Assembly: GCF_026339735.1 (NCBI RefSeq)
Contig: NZ_JAPEQG010000001.1
Span: 4,836,001-4,900,000 of the forward strand
Source: Streptomyces sp. NBC_01669
GTDB taxonomy: Bacteria; Actinomycetota; Actinomycetes; Streptomycetales; Streptomycetaceae
Direction of reading: 5' to 3'
DNA: 64,000 nt
Shown here: positions 51,046 to 59,560 of the stretch, piece after piece
How the letters are laid out: the number at the start of each line of letters is the position of its first letter
Numbering within the stretch: the stretch's first letter is position 1
Notes under the pieces: model-generated
What the model saw: only the letters and a program-made list of their open reading frames with translations
What the model was told of the DNA's origin: nothing
Database searches by the model: none
Program-made: the position numbers and the translations under genes

Positions 51046-51728
51046 TCGACGGCCCGCCAGGCATTCGGCTGCGCGTACCGGAGCAGGGCCGGGGTGCCGA
51101 GCCGGGCCCAGGGGAAGAGCGCGCCCTTGGTGGCGGCCCGGTCCTCCTCGCCGGTCCCTTCCGGTGCGAGGCGACCGTCGTACAACCGGACCTGGACCCG
51201 TTCGTCGATGTCCAGCGGCGACGTCTCCGCGATGAGGAGCCCGCCGGGGGCGAGGAGGTCCGCGGTGCGCTGCAGGAGACCGTGCGGGTCGCCGCCGATG
51301 CCGATGTTGCCGTCGATCAGCAGCACGGTGCCCCAGCGGCCCTCGCCGGGAAGCGGGTCGAAGACGGAGCGGTGCAGCGCCGAGCCGCCGACCCGGAGCG
51401 TGTGGGCGACGGCGGCGGCGCTGACGTCGATGCCGAGTGCGCGGTGGCCGCGGGAGGCCAGTTCCGCGACGAGGCGGCCGGGGCCGCACCCGATGTCGAG
51501 GACCGGCCCTTCGCAGCGGCGCAGCGCCGACAGGTCGGCGGCGTCGGCCTCCGCGCACCAGCGCTCGACGTCCAGGGGCAGCAGCCAGCCGTCCGTACGG
51601 CGGAGGAAGAGCGGGCCGTGGCCGTTGCGCAGCGCATCGGTGTAGGGGTCGGTGGACCACGGGGCGAGGTTTTCTCGTTCGGAACCTGCCGTGCTCGTGG
51701 CGTCGCGGTCCGCAGCCGTACCGCTCAT
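50889..51728 (-). CDS. class I SAM-dependent methyltransferase
   Basis: A 279-residue methyltransferase. SAM motif I is VLDIGCGPGRLVAELA, followed by LGIDVSAAAV. A later segment IDGNIGIGGDPHGLLQRTADLLAPGGLLIAE is the typical post-motif strand/helix. The last 40 residues extend into sequence antisense to the neighbouring membrane gene and look degenerate (RTRRVRTPSQNADTANNAAV), so the ancestral stop may have been lost. Its start overlaps the DUF2064 stop (ATGA), the last of three coupled genes on this strand. Confidence 0.85.
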   Translation of the reverse strand: MSGTAADRDATSTAGSERENLAPWSTDPYTDALRNGHGPLFLRRTDGWLLPLDVERWCAEADAADLSALRRCEGPVLDIGCGPGRLVAELASRGHRALGIDVSAAAVAHTLRVGGSALHRSVFDPLPGEGRWGTVLLIDGNIGIGGDPHGLLQRTADLLAPGGLLIAETSPLDIDERVQVRLYDGRLAPEGTGEEDRAATKGALFPWARLGTPALLRYAQPNAWRAVDQWVADGRPFIALRRTRRVRTPSQNADTANNAAVISSQFPRNTSGESPLAGL

Positions 51729-52372
51729 CGGGCCGCCGCCGCGGTCAGCCGGGCCAGCGCGGCGGCGAACTCCCCCCGCGGTGCGGCGGCGGCGACGTGC
51801 GCGGCGTCCGCCGCGGTGTCCACGTCCCGCAGCCGTGGCAGATCACGCACGGTCAGTCCGGCGTCGACGAGACGCCGCCGCTGGACCGCACCGGTCTGCG
51901 GGACGGACATGGGCACGCCGCGCACCAGGGCCGGGTCGGGGGCGGCCAGGCCGAGTGCCCAGAAGCCGCCGTCGTCGGCGGGGCCGAACCAGGCGTCGCA
52001 GTTGTCCCAGGCGTCCGGGGAGAGCGCGGGTGCCAGATGGGCGGCGGTGATCTGCGGGGTGTCCATGCCGATGAGCAGGGCCGGACCGGTACAGCCGGCG
52101 AACGCCGCCGCGAGTCGCTCGTCGAGTCCGCCGGAGCTCTGCGCCACCACGTCGACGCCGGCCGGCAGCCAGGGCCCCGGCCGCCCGTCGAGCACGAGTA
52201 CGCGCCGCCGGGCGGGCAGCGAGAGCATCGTACGCAGCGTGTCCCGGAGCGCCGCTTCGGCGAGCTGCGCCGCCTCGGCGGGGGTGAACGGCGGGGTGAG
52301 CCGGGTTTTGACGAGTCCCGGCAGCGGTTCCTTGGCGATGACGAGGAGGGCGGTCGGTCCGGGCATGCTCAC
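51725..52372 (-). CDS. DUF2064/TIGR04282-family glycosyltransferase-like protein
   Basis: A 215-residue GT-A-like protein. MPGPTALLVIAKEPLPGLVKTRL is the nucleotide-sugar binding start of the family. LLIGMDTPQITAAHL and GPADDGGFWALGL contain the acidic metal-binding residues. The family name refers to arsenosugar biosynthesis, but no arsenic genes are nearby, so that role is not implied. GTG 52372 overlaps the preceding GT2 stop (GTGA) and follows GGGAGGCG; an internal ATG six bases later is an alternative. Middle gene of a three-gene overlapping operon. Confidence 0.85.
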   Translation of the reverse strand: MSMPGPTALLVIAKEPLPGLVKTRLTPPFTPAEAAQLAEAALRDTLRTMLSLPARRRVLVLDGRPGPWLPAGVDVVAQSSGGLDERLAAAFAGCTGPALLIGMDTPQITAAHLAPALSPDAWDNCDAWFGPADDGGFWALGLAAPDPALVRGVPMSVPQTGAVQRRRLVDAGLTVRDLPRLRDVDTAADAAHVAAAAPRGEFAAALARLTAAAAR

Positions 52373-53103
52373 CGGGACGCCTCCCGTCGGGCCGTCCCCG
52401 CGGTTGTCCGTTCCGGCGGCCTGTGCAGGACCGCGCGCATGTCCCGTACCGCATGCCAGGTCCCCCGCCAGGTGCCGGTCACCTTGGACCTGCCCGTACG
52501 CGGCAGGTACGGGACATCGGTCTCGGTGACCCGCAGCCCGGCGTCCGACGCGCGCACCACCATCTCCAGCGGGTAGCCGCTGCGCCGGTCGGTGAGCTCG
52601 AGAGCCAGCAGGTCCGCCCGGCGCCCCGCCCGCATCGGGCCGAGGTCGTGCAGGCGCAGTCCCGTCCGGCGGCGCACCATCCGGGCCAGGGCCAGATTCC
52701 CGGCGCGGGCGTGCAGCGGCCACGCGCCACGGCCCTGGGGGCGGCGGCGCCCCAGCAGCAGATCGGTCTCGCCGTCGGCGATCCGGCGTACGAAGCCGGG
52801 CAGCAGACCCGGGTCGAGGGAACCGTCGCAGTCGCAGAAGCAGACGAAATCCGCCTCGGCGGCGAGCAGTCCGGCTTGGCACGCGGCGCCGAAGCCGCGT
52901 CGCGGCTCATGTACGACGGTCGCCCCGAGCGAGCGGGCGAGCTCCGCCGATCCGTCGGTGGAGCCGTTGTCGACGACGACGGCGCGCCAGCCGTGCGGGA
53001 TTCGGCCCAGCACCCGGGGCAGCGCGGCGGCCTCGTCCAGACAGGGGAGGACCACGTCGGCGTGGGGGGAGCGGGCGGAGTAGGAGTCGGTCACCCCGCT
53101 CAC
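52369..53103 (-). CDS. family 2 glycosyltransferase
   Basis: A 244-residue GT-A glycosyltransferase. DVVLPCLDEAAALPRVLG, VVVDNGSTDGSAELAR and the metal-binding CDCDGSLDPGLL are canonical GT2 motifs. RSGYPLEMVVRASDAGLRVTETDVPYLPRTGRSKV resembles dolichol-phosphate-mannose synthase-like acceptor regions. It lacks membrane helices, so the acceptor may be a polyprenyl phosphate presented by the GT-C-like partner (inference). First gene of the operon with DUF2064 and the methyltransferase; it diverges from the response regulator. Confidence 0.92.
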   Translation of the reverse strand: MSGVTDSYSARSPHADVVLPCLDEAAALPRVLGRIPHGWRAVVVDNGSTDGSAELARSLGATVVHEPRRGFGAACQAGLLAAEADFVCFCDCDGSLDPGLLPGFVRRIADGETDLLLGRRRPQGRGAWPLHARAGNLALARMVRRRTGLRLHDLGPMRAGRRADLLALELTDRRSGYPLEMVVRASDAGLRVTETDVPYLPRTGRSKVTGTWRGTWHAVRDMRAVLHRPPERTTAGTARREASR

Positions 53104-53217
53104 ACTACGGAGCGAAAACCGGCATTTCGGGCTTCAGGTTCTTACGGAAGACGGACGTCGACCCTTCGGCGGACCGCCGAGTGCCCGACCCGGTGGCCGG
53201 GATGCCAAGGTGACCGT

Positions 53218-54003
53218 ATGGAGAACATCCCGGACCCCCCGGGTCCCGGACCCGCCCCCGGCGGGCCGCGCGGCCATGTCCTCGTCGTCGACGACGATCC
53301 GACGGTCGCCGAGGTGGTCGTCGGCTATCTGGACCGGGCGGGTTACGACGTCCGGCGGGCCGGTGACGGTCCGTCGGCGCTGGAGTGCTTCGCCGGGCGC
53401 CGGCCCGACCTGGTCGTCCTCGATCTGATGCTGCCCGGCATGGACGGTTTCGAGGTCTGCCGCCGGATGCGGGCGTACGGGCCCGTGCCGGTCATCATGC
53501 TGACGGCGCGTGGGGACGAGGACGACCGCATTCTGGGCCTGGAGACGGGCGCGGACGACTACGTCACCAAGCCGTTCAGTCCGCGTGAGCTCGTGCTGCG
53601 CGTCGACTCCGTGCTGCGCCGGTCCGCGCCGCCCGCCGCGGGCTCCGCCCGTTCCCCGCTGGAGGGCGCCGGACTCCGTCTCGACCCGGCGGCCCGCCGC
53701 GCGACCCGTGACGGTCATGAACTGTCCCTGACCTTGCGGGAGTTCGACCTTCTCGCGTTCTTTCTGCGCCACCCCGGGCAGGTGTTCACCCGGGAGGAGC
53801 TGATGCGGGAGGTCTGGGGCTGGGACTTCGGTGACCTGTCGACGGTGACGGTCCATGTGCGGCGGCTGCGGGGCAAGGCCGAGGCGGATCCGGGCCGTCC
53901 GAGGCTCATCCAGACGGTGTGGGGTGTGGGCTACCGCCTGGACCTGACCGGGGGGACGGCGGCCGAAGGGACGACGGCCTGGGGCGGGGCGGACGGCTCA
54001 TGA
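53218..54003 (+). CDS. OmpR-family response regulator
   Basis: A 261-residue regulator. The receiver domain (about 20-135) has VVDDDPT, phosphoacceptor Asp69 in LVVLDLMLPGMDG, and YVTKPFSPREL. The winged-helix DNA-binding domain (about 160-240) ends with TVHVRRLRGKAEADPGRPRLIQTVWGVGYRL. The N-terminal 18 residues are Pro/Gly-rich. AAGG precedes the ATG weakly. It overlaps the kinase by 4 bases (ATGA). It is central to the glycosyltransferase/oxidoreductase neighbourhood and may control it. Confidence 0.94.
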   Translation: MENIPDPPGPGPAPGGPRGHVLVVDDDPTVAEVVVGYLDRAGYDVRRAGDGPSALECFAGRRPDLVVLDLMLPGMDGFEVCRRMRAYGPVPVIMLTARGDEDDRILGLETGADDYVTKPFSPRELVLRVDSVLRRSAPPAAGSARSPLEGAGLRLDPAARRATRDGHELSLTLREFDLLAFFLRHPGQVFTREELMREVWGWDFGDLSTVTVHVRRLRGKAEADPGRPRLIQTVWGVGYRLDLTGGTAAEGTTAWGGADGS

Positions 54004-55151
54004 CCGACCTCCTCCTCATCGCCCTCTTCGCGTTCCTGGGCGCCGCGGCAGCCGGACTGCTCGGCGCGCTGGTCCTGCGGCTGTTCCGGCACCGTTCGCT
54101 CGTGGTGTCGCTGACCGTCGTCGCCGCCGTCGCAGTGACCGCGATGCTCGCCGGGACCCTCGCGGTCGCCTGGGCGATGTTCCTGTCGCCGCACGACCTG
54201 GCCGTCGTCACGACCGTCGTCGCGATGGCCGCCGTGGTGTCCCTCGGCACCGCGATGCTGCTGGGACGCTGGGTGGCGGCCAGAAGCAGGGATCTGACGC
54301 TCGCGGCCCGTTCGTTCGGCGACGGCGGTACGTTCGCCGCCCCCGAGGAACGGGCGACCGCCGAACTCGCCTCCCTGGCCAGGGAACTGGCGGCCACCAG
54401 CGCCAAGCTCGACAGCTCCCGGGAGCGCGAACGCGCACTGGAGACCTCGCGTCGCGAACTCGTCGCCTGGATCTCGCACGATCTGCGGACACCGCTCGCC
54501 GGGCTGCGGGCCATGTCCGAGGCGCTGGAGGACGGCATGGCCGCCGACTCCGGCCGCTACCTGCGGCAGATACGGACCGAGGTGGAGCGGATGAACGACA
54601 TGGTCGGCGACCTCTTCGAACTCTCCCGGATCCACGCCGGATCGCTCACCCTGACCCCGGCCCGCATCTCCGTGTACGACCTGGTCGGCGACGCCCTCGC
54701 AGGGGCGGACCCGCTGGCGCGGGAGCACGGGGTGCGGCTGGTCGGCGACCGGATCGACCCGGTGCCGGTGGAGGTCGACAGCAAGGAGATGAGCCGGGTC
54801 CTGGGCAACCTCCTGATCAACGCGATCCGCCGCACCCCGGCCGACGGCACGGTCGCGGTGGCCGCGCAGCGCGCCGACGGCGCGGTGGTGCTGTCGGTGA
54901 CGGACGGCTGCGGGGGCATCCCCGAGGAGGATCTGCCGCGGGTCTTCGACACGGGCTGGCGCGGCAGCCACGCGCGCACGCCTCCGGCGGGGGCGGGGCT
55001 GGGGCTGGCCATCGTGCGGGGGATCGTGGAGGCGCACGAGGGCCGGGCGGAGGTCCGTAATGTGAGGGGCGGCTGCTGCTTCGAGGTCACGCTTCCGGTG
55101 GCACGCCGGCCGGGCCGTCCGGAGACGGAGCGGCCGCCGGTCAACCCGTAG
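54000..55151 (+). CDS. HAMP-type sensor histidine kinase
   Basis: A 383-residue kinase. Two membrane helices near residues 5-28 and 38-60, and another at 68-90, leave almost no extracellular domain. After a HAMP-like linker, the H box VAWISHDLRTPLAGL places phospho-His at 160. The N box is GNLLINAIRRTP, and the G boxes are GCGGIPEED and GAGLGLAIVRGI. It phosphorylates the adjacent OmpR-type regulator. The stop region overlaps that of the convergent epimerase by 11 bases. Confidence 0.93.
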   Translation: MTDLLLIALFAFLGAAAAGLLGALVLRLFRHRSLVVSLTVVAAVAVTAMLAGTLAVAWAMFLSPHDLAVVTTVVAMAAVVSLGTAMLLGRWVAARSRDLTLAARSFGDGGTFAAPEERATAELASLARELAATSAKLDSSRERERALETSRRELVAWISHDLRTPLAGLRAMSEALEDGMAADSGRYLRQIRTEVERMNDMVGDLFELSRIHAGSLTLTPARISVYDLVGDALAGADPLAREHGVRLVGDRIDPVPVEVDSKEMSRVLGNLLINAIRRTPADGTVAVAAQRADGAVVLSVTDGCGGIPEEDLPRVFDTGWRGSHARTPPAGAGLGLAIVRGIVEAHEGRAEVRNVRGGCCFEVTLPVARRPGRPETERPPVNP

Positions 55152-56202
55152 CGACCGCCCCTCTCAACGCCGCCCCGGCGAACTCCTCCATCCCCTCCGC
55201 GAACCCCACCTCCGGGCGCCAGCCGAGTTCCTCCCTCAGCCGTCGCGAGTCCGCCGTCACATGGCGTACGTCTCCGAGCCGGTACCCGCCGGTGATCTCC
55301 GGTGCCGGACCACCGTGCGCGGACGCCAGCGCCGCCGCCATCTCGCCGATCGTGTGCGGATCCCCGCTCCCCGTGTTGTACGCGGCGAAACTCCCAGCCC
55401 CGCGTCCCCCCACGGCCTCCAGCGCCACCGCGTTCGCGGCCGCCACATCCCGTACATGGACGAAGTCCCGCCGCTGACCGCCGTCCTCGAAGACCTGCGG
55501 CGCCTCGCCCCGCTCCAGCGAGGAGCGGAAGAAGGAGGCGACCCCCGCGTACGGGGTGTCGCGCGGCATCCCCGGCCCGTACACGTTGTGGTAGCGCAGG
55601 GCCACCGCCCGGCCGCCCGTCGCCCGCGCCCACGCGGCGGCCAGATGTTCCTGGGCGAGCTTCGTCGCCGCGTACACATTGCGCGGGTCGGTGGGCGCGT
55701 CCTCGCCCACCAGCCCCGGCGTCAGCTCCGCCCCGCAGTCCGGGCAGCGCGGCTCGAACCGGCCCGCCGCCAGATCGTCCACGGCCCGCGGCCCGGGCCG
55801 GATCCGCCCGTGCCGGGGGCAGTCGTACCGCCCCTCGCCGTAGACGACCATCGACCCGGCGAGCACCAGATTCCGCACACCGGCCGCGGCCATCTCCGCC
55901 AGCAGGACGGCGGTCCCGAGGTCGTTGCAGCCGACGTACTCCGGGGCGTCCGCGAAGTCCTTGCCCAGACCGACCATCGCGGCCTGATGGCAGACCGCGT
56001 CGACGCCCCGCAGCGCATCGGCCACCGCCGCCCGGTCCCGGACATCGGCAAGGATCAGCCCGTCCCGGCCGCCTGCGGCGCCCACGCCGTGCGCCGACTG
56101 CAGCAGCGCGTCGAACACCACCACCTCGTGCCTCCGCGCCGCCAGTGCCCCGGCGATGTGTCCCCCGATGAAACCGGCTCCGCCGGTGAGCAGTACACGC
56201 AT
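55141..56202 (-). CDS. NAD-dependent nucleotide-sugar epimerase/dehydratase with Cys-rich insert
   Basis: A 353-residue extended SDR. LLTGGAGFIGGHIAG is the NAD loop, and the catalytic YxxxK is YAATK in NVYAATKLAQEHLAA. Just before it is an insertion with YDCPRHGRIRPG and PRCPDCGAELTPG, a likely zinc-binding knuckle (two CxxC/CxxH-like sites) found in some rhamnose- or mannose-type epimerases. It should make an activated sugar for the nearby transferases (inference). Start ATG 56202 has TAGCGT 7 bases upstream and no ribosome site, so it is likely leaderless; GTG 56211 is an alternative. Confidence 0.88.
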   Translation of the reverse strand: MRVLLTGGAGFIGGHIAGALAARRHEVVVFDALLQSAHGVGAAGGRDGLILADVRDRAAVADALRGVDAVCHQAAMVGLGKDFADAPEYVGCNDLGTAVLLAEMAAAGVRNLVLAGSMVVYGEGRYDCPRHGRIRPGPRAVDDLAAGRFEPRCPDCGAELTPGLVGEDAPTDPRNVYAATKLAQEHLAAAWARATGGRAVALRYHNVYGPGMPRDTPYAGVASFFRSSLERGEAPQVFEDGGQRRDFVHVRDVAAANAVALEAVGGRGAGSFAAYNTGSGDPHTIGEMAAALASAHGGPAPEITGGYRLGDVRHVTADSRRLREELGWRPEVGFAEGMEEFAGAALRGAVATG

Positions 56203-56254
56203 GTCCGTCACGCTAGGTCGCGCCACCGGCTCGGGCCCGGCGCCGTGCGGGCAC

Positions 56255-56269
56255 GTCACGGAATCGTCA
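56255..56269. promoter_or_regulatory. direct-repeat site, possible response-regulator operator (site 2)
   Basis: GTCA-CGGAATC-GTCA lies 53 bases upstream of the epimerase start. It shares repeat spacing and several internal bases with 49137-49151. The rest of 56270-56405 shows no gene I can support. Confidence 0.45.
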
Positions 56270-56405
56270 GACCGAACGGGCGGCGGCGGGCCGGGACATC
56301 ACGGTGGCGACGTCCGGGGCGTCGGTGTCCAGGACCGGCGCCGGGGTCCGGAACGCGAGACGGCGTCGTGCAGGCGCAGTACGCGGCGGCGGAACCTGGT
56401 GGCCG

Positions 56406-57008
56406 TCAGACGAGCAGGAACGCGGCCGCCGTCCCCGCACCCAGCGCCGAGCCCGCCACCGTCTGGGCGACGCTGTGGTAGCCGAGCGCCACCCGTGACC
56501 AGCACACGGCGGCCGTCATCGCGTACGCGAGCAGCCACCACGGTGAGTGGACCGCGGCCAGCAGCGCGACGACCGCCGAGGCGACCGACGCGTCCACCGA
56601 GATCTTCCAGACGGTGTTGACGGCCAGCAGCACGACCGTCATCGCCCACAGTGCCAGCATCGCCACCAGGATCCCGGTGGGCGCGTGCCCGAGGACCATG
56701 ACGACCGAGCCCGCGCCGATCGAGCCGAGGATGACGAGGAAGATCGGTGCGCGCTTCGTACGGTCGACGACATGCCGGTCGCCCCAGGTGCCGCGCCCCC
56801 GCTCCCACTCGATGTATCCGGCCGGGACGGTCCCGGCGCACAGGGCGCCGAGCAGGCCCCACAGCAGACCGGTCCAGTGGCCGGCGGCGGCCAGCCCGAT
56901 GGCGAGCATGCCGGCCAGCAGGAGGTTGCGGGGCTGCAGCGCGTCCGTGACCGCGCGGGCGGTCGAGGTCGTCGTGTCGGAGCCGGTGGCCGAACCGGTG
57001 GTCGTCAT
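56406..57008 (-). CDS. PAP2-like integral membrane protein
   Basis: A 200-residue protein with about six membrane helices. The segment CWSRVALGYHSVAQTVAGSALG resembles motif 3 of PAP2 phosphatases (SR-x5-H-x3-D), with Ser-Arg and His kept but the usual Asp replaced by Gln. The first and second motifs are only partly visible (DRTKRAP, AAVHSP). Enzyme activity is therefore doubtful; it may be a degenerate lipid phosphatase. The ATG overlaps the MAB_1171c stop (ATGA), so it is last in that operon. Confidence 0.75.
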   Translation of the reverse strand: MTTTGSATGSDTTTSTARAVTDALQPRNLLLAGMLAIGLAAAGHWTGLLWGLLGALCAGTVPAGYIEWERGRGTWGDRHVVDRTKRAPIFLVILGSIGAGSVVMVLGHAPTGILVAMLALWAMTVVLLAVNTVWKISVDASVASAVVALLAAVHSPWWLLAYAMTAAVCWSRVALGYHSVAQTVAGSALGAGTAAAFLLV

Positions 57009-58261
57009 GCCGTCCTCTCCATGGCCGCCGAAGCCGCGAGTATGTCCCGGGCCCGGTCCTCGGTGACGGTCCGGTAGGCCGTCGCCACCTGCACCAGCCA
57101 CGCCACCTCGCCGTCCTGGTCGGTGGCGTGCTGGGTGCCGACCGCCGCGGCGCTCCCGGCGGGAGCGCCGGTGTTCATCGCGGTGAGGGCGGTCTTGATC
57201 CAGTACGCGTCGGCGAGCGGACCGGCCTTCTCGGGGGCAGGGCTGTCCGCCGCGGCAGCTGCCGTGGCGGCCGGGAGCAGGCTGTCCGGTACGTAGTGGC
57301 GCAACTTCTCGACCGCGTCCGCGATATCGGCGGCCCACCGGTCGATCCGGAGATCCGCGGGAGTGTCGAACCGGGTCAGTTCGCGGCGCAGCGAGGCCGG
57401 GGGCTCGAACGGCTGGTCGGGGAACGCCGTCATCAACTCGTACCAGAGCGCGTGCAGTCGGGTCTGGGCCCGCCACAGCTTCGCCCGGCGCCGCCCCTTG
57501 CTGAGGGCGGGGACGGAAGCGCCGACCGCGAAGAACGCGAACAGCACGACCTGCGCGGCCTCGGTGACCTCGTCGAACTCCAGTGCGAAGGCGGCGCTCG
57601 GCTGGTCGACGACGCTGACCCACAGGAACAGGGTGCGGCTGACCGTGTAGGCGACCCCGATGAACATCGCGAACGTCATCATCGCGAGCCCCACCCGCAG
57701 ATGGCGCAGCCCGGCACCGGCGGTGGCCAGCGCCCACTGGTAGGCGCAGACCGCGGACGCGGCGCCGAGGTAGAGGTAGAACACGCTCATGTACAGCGTG
57801 GCGCCCCACTGGCCCGCATGGTCGGCGACGAAGCGGTCCGACGGCACGGAACGGTCGACGACGGTGAAGAAGAGCACCGTCAGCAGGATCAGCGTGGCGA
57901 CGGACGCCTTGGCCGCCACCTGCTGGACCGCCCGGGCGAACCGGACGTGCCGCGGGATGTCACCGGCGTCGGGGTACTGGCCGTAGATGGCGACGATGTA
58001 GCTGAGGATCGCCAGGATCGCGATCGTCGCCGTGTAGTGCTTGATCAGAACCGAGAGGTCGGTGACCGGGCTGTCGTTGAGCCCGATCCGCACCACCTGG
58101 GTCTTGGTCCACAGGGCGGCGGCGAATCCGGCGTAGCAGCCCCACAGGGCGCGGCGACGCTTGTCCTCCTCGTCGCCCCACAGGGCGGCCGGCATGCGCC
58201 ACACGGCGACAGCCGTCATCAGGACGGCTATGAGATAGCCGGCGAGGTCGAGCGGGGTCAC
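57005..58261 (-). CDS. MAB_1171c-family putative transporter
   Basis: A 418-residue protein. About seven membrane helices occupy residues 5-250, with an extracellular segment near VDRSVPSDRFVADHAGQWG. The C-terminal 150 residues are cytoplasmic and helical (KLWRAQTRLHALWYELMTAFPD and onward), the DUF6545-type region of the MAB_1171c family. No transport activity has been shown for the family. In actinobacteria it is typically encoded beside a XRE regulator and an HExxH peptidase, exactly as here: the peptidase stop is 36 bases upstream. Confidence 0.83.
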   Translation of the reverse strand: MTPLDLAGYLIAVLMTAVAVWRMPAALWGDEEDKRRRALWGCYAGFAAALWTKTQVVRIGLNDSPVTDLSVLIKHYTATIAILAILSYIVAIYGQYPDAGDIPRHVRFARAVQQVAAKASVATLILLTVLFFTVVDRSVPSDRFVADHAGQWGATLYMSVFYLYLGAASAVCAYQWALATAGAGLRHLRVGLAMMTFAMFIGVAYTVSRTLFLWVSVVDQPSAAFALEFDEVTEAAQVVLFAFFAVGASVPALSKGRRRAKLWRAQTRLHALWYELMTAFPDQPFEPPASLRRELTRFDTPADLRIDRWAADIADAVEKLRHYVPDSLLPAATAAAAADSPAPEKAGPLADAYWIKTALTAMNTGAPAGSAAAVGTQHATDQDGEVAWLVQVATAYRTVTEDRARDILAASAAMERTA

Positions 58262-58297
58262 GGCGGGATTCCTCTGGATGGGGGGAAGGGGACGGGG

Positions 58298-58870
58298 TCA
58301 CGTACGGCGGAACAGTCCGCGGCGGCGGTGCGCGACCGGGCGCGACAGCGAATTGGCGAGGCGTCCCACCATGTCGTCGCTGGTCACGTCCCTGGCCATG
58401 CGGGGGATGAGCGAGGCGCCGAACTCGGCGATCCGCTCGTCGTGCGTGTCGTACTGGGCGCGGGCCTGGACGGTGGAGTCGCCCGCGCGCAGTGCGTCGG
58501 CGACGCCGGAGTCCACGACCCGGGAGATCAGGGACGTGTCGAAGACGGGCAGCAGCCGCTGGAGCTGGTCCGCGTCGAGCGAGGTGCCGTGGTCGAACCA
58601 CTCGTGGCACAGCTCGTGCAGGATGACGTGCTGGGTCTGGTACGCGGTCGGGCGCCGCCGGTAGAGCACGAGGCTGGTCGAGCCGGAGGCGAGGCGCAGA
58701 CCGCAGGCGGCATTGACGCGCGCCAGCCGGTCGGGCATTTCGTGCAGCACGATGGTGCGGCCGCGGGCCGCCTCCATGTTGGCCACCAGGCCAGCGATCG
58801 AGAACGGTGCGGGGATGGGGAGGTCGGCGAGTCCGGCCTCGCACTCCTTCCGCAGCTTGCGCAGGGACAC
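58298..58870 (-). CDS. ImmA/IrrE-like metallopeptidase
   Basis: A 190-residue protein. The zinc motif HELCH is at residues 85-89 in QHVILHELCHEWFDHG; the remainder is helical, with possible third ligand among the Asp/Glu of EWFDHGTSLDADQ or DERIAEFGASL. The family cleaves XRE-type repressors in phage, ICE and stress systems. The partner XRE protein ends 6 bases upstream. The GTG start is supported by proximity. The C-terminus is Arg-rich. It is sometimes labelled a toxin in Streptomyces annotations; protease is the safer reading. Confidence 0.85.
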   Translation of the reverse strand: MSLRKLRKECEAGLADLPIPAPFSIAGLVANMEAARGRTIVLHEMPDRLARVNAACGLRLASGSTSLVLYRRRPTAYQTQHVILHELCHEWFDHGTSLDADQLQRLLPVFDTSLISRVVDSGVADALRAGDSTVQARAQYDTHDERIAEFGASLIPRMARDVTSDDMVGRLANSLSRPVAHRRRGLFRRT

Positions 58871-58876
58871 GGCGGC

Positions 58877-59353
58877 CTACTGCGCCGAAGGGCCGTCGGT
58901 GGCGGAACCGCTGCCCTCGCCGTCGGCGGGGGCGCCGGACCGGTTCTTCGAGTCCTCCAGGAGCGAGATCGCGAACTGCAGCAGTTCCGGCGGCAGACCG
59001 TCGTCGGCCAGGCCGCGTCCGGCGAGCCCGCTGATCTCCCCGGTACGCCGCTTGGCGAGGAACCGCAGTCCGGCGACGACGTCGTCGACGACCTCGGACT
59101 CCTCCTTGAAGAAGCGCCAGTCGACGCCGAAGCCCAGTCCGAGGGCCTTGAGGATGTCCTCGGACGGCTGGGTGACCTTCCCGGCGAGGATGTTGGAAAA
59201 GTAGCTGTGCGACAGCGAGCCGCCGCGTTCCCTGACCAGGTCCGCGAAGACCCGCCCGGAGATCTTCTGGCCGGGGAAGGTCTCCTCCACCATGTATTCG
59301 ACCTTCTGCTGCAGCGTCCGCAGCTCCGGCGCGCTCTCTTCTCCGTTGTCCAT
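58877..59353 (-). CDS. XRE-family helix-turn-helix regulator
   Basis: A 158-residue protein. The N-terminal HTH (about residues 10-75) contains ISGRVFADLVRERGGSLSHSYFSNILAGK and PSEDILKALGLGFGVDWRFF, a typical lambda-repressor-like fold with an ending motif seen in streptomycete XRE proteins paired with ImmA-like peptidases. The C-terminal 70 residues are acidic and low complexity. ATG 59353 follows a GGGGG; GTG 59371 is an alternative. It heads the XRE/peptidase/MAB_1171c/PAP2-like operon and probably represses it. Confidence 0.85.
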   Translation of the reverse strand: MDNGEESAPELRTLQQKVEYMVEETFPGQKISGRVFADLVRERGGSLSHSYFSNILAGKVTQPSEDILKALGLGFGVDWRFFKEESEVVDDVVAGLRFLAKRRTGEISGLAGRGLADDGLPPELLQFAISLLEDSKNRSGAPADGEGSGSATDGPSAQ

Positions 59354-59560
59354 CGGGGCCCCCACGTTCACGTCCGCCGGCCTGCGCGCCCCTGAGACGC
59401 TGCGCCTGCCTGGATCCGGTCAACGGGCTCGTACTGTAACCAACCCGGATGAGGGGGTCGCAGCGTGGGGAGGCGGCCGAGACATAGCGGAACATCCTGC
59501 TCCGCTGTCAGGAGTGGGCTTGCGTAAACACTCTACGTCACTGTTAACTCGAAAAAACAT

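Noticed and set aside
51725..52372. Arsenosugar biosynthesis function for the DUF2064 protein
   Set aside because: The family label comes from arsenosugar operons; no ArsM/ArsS-like gene or arsenic regulator is in the window.
53156..53217. A third copy of the GTCA-type direct repeat before the response regulator
   Set aside because: A loosely similar TTCAGG-TTCTTACGG lies just upstream near 53136, but it does not keep the GTCA-N7-GTCA form, so autoregulation is not claimed.
58298..59353. Classical toxin-antitoxin pair
   Set aside because: The HExxH protein is a protease-type domain with a XRE partner and two downstream membrane genes; the order and operon logic fit a repressor-protease switch better than a toxin-antitoxin module.
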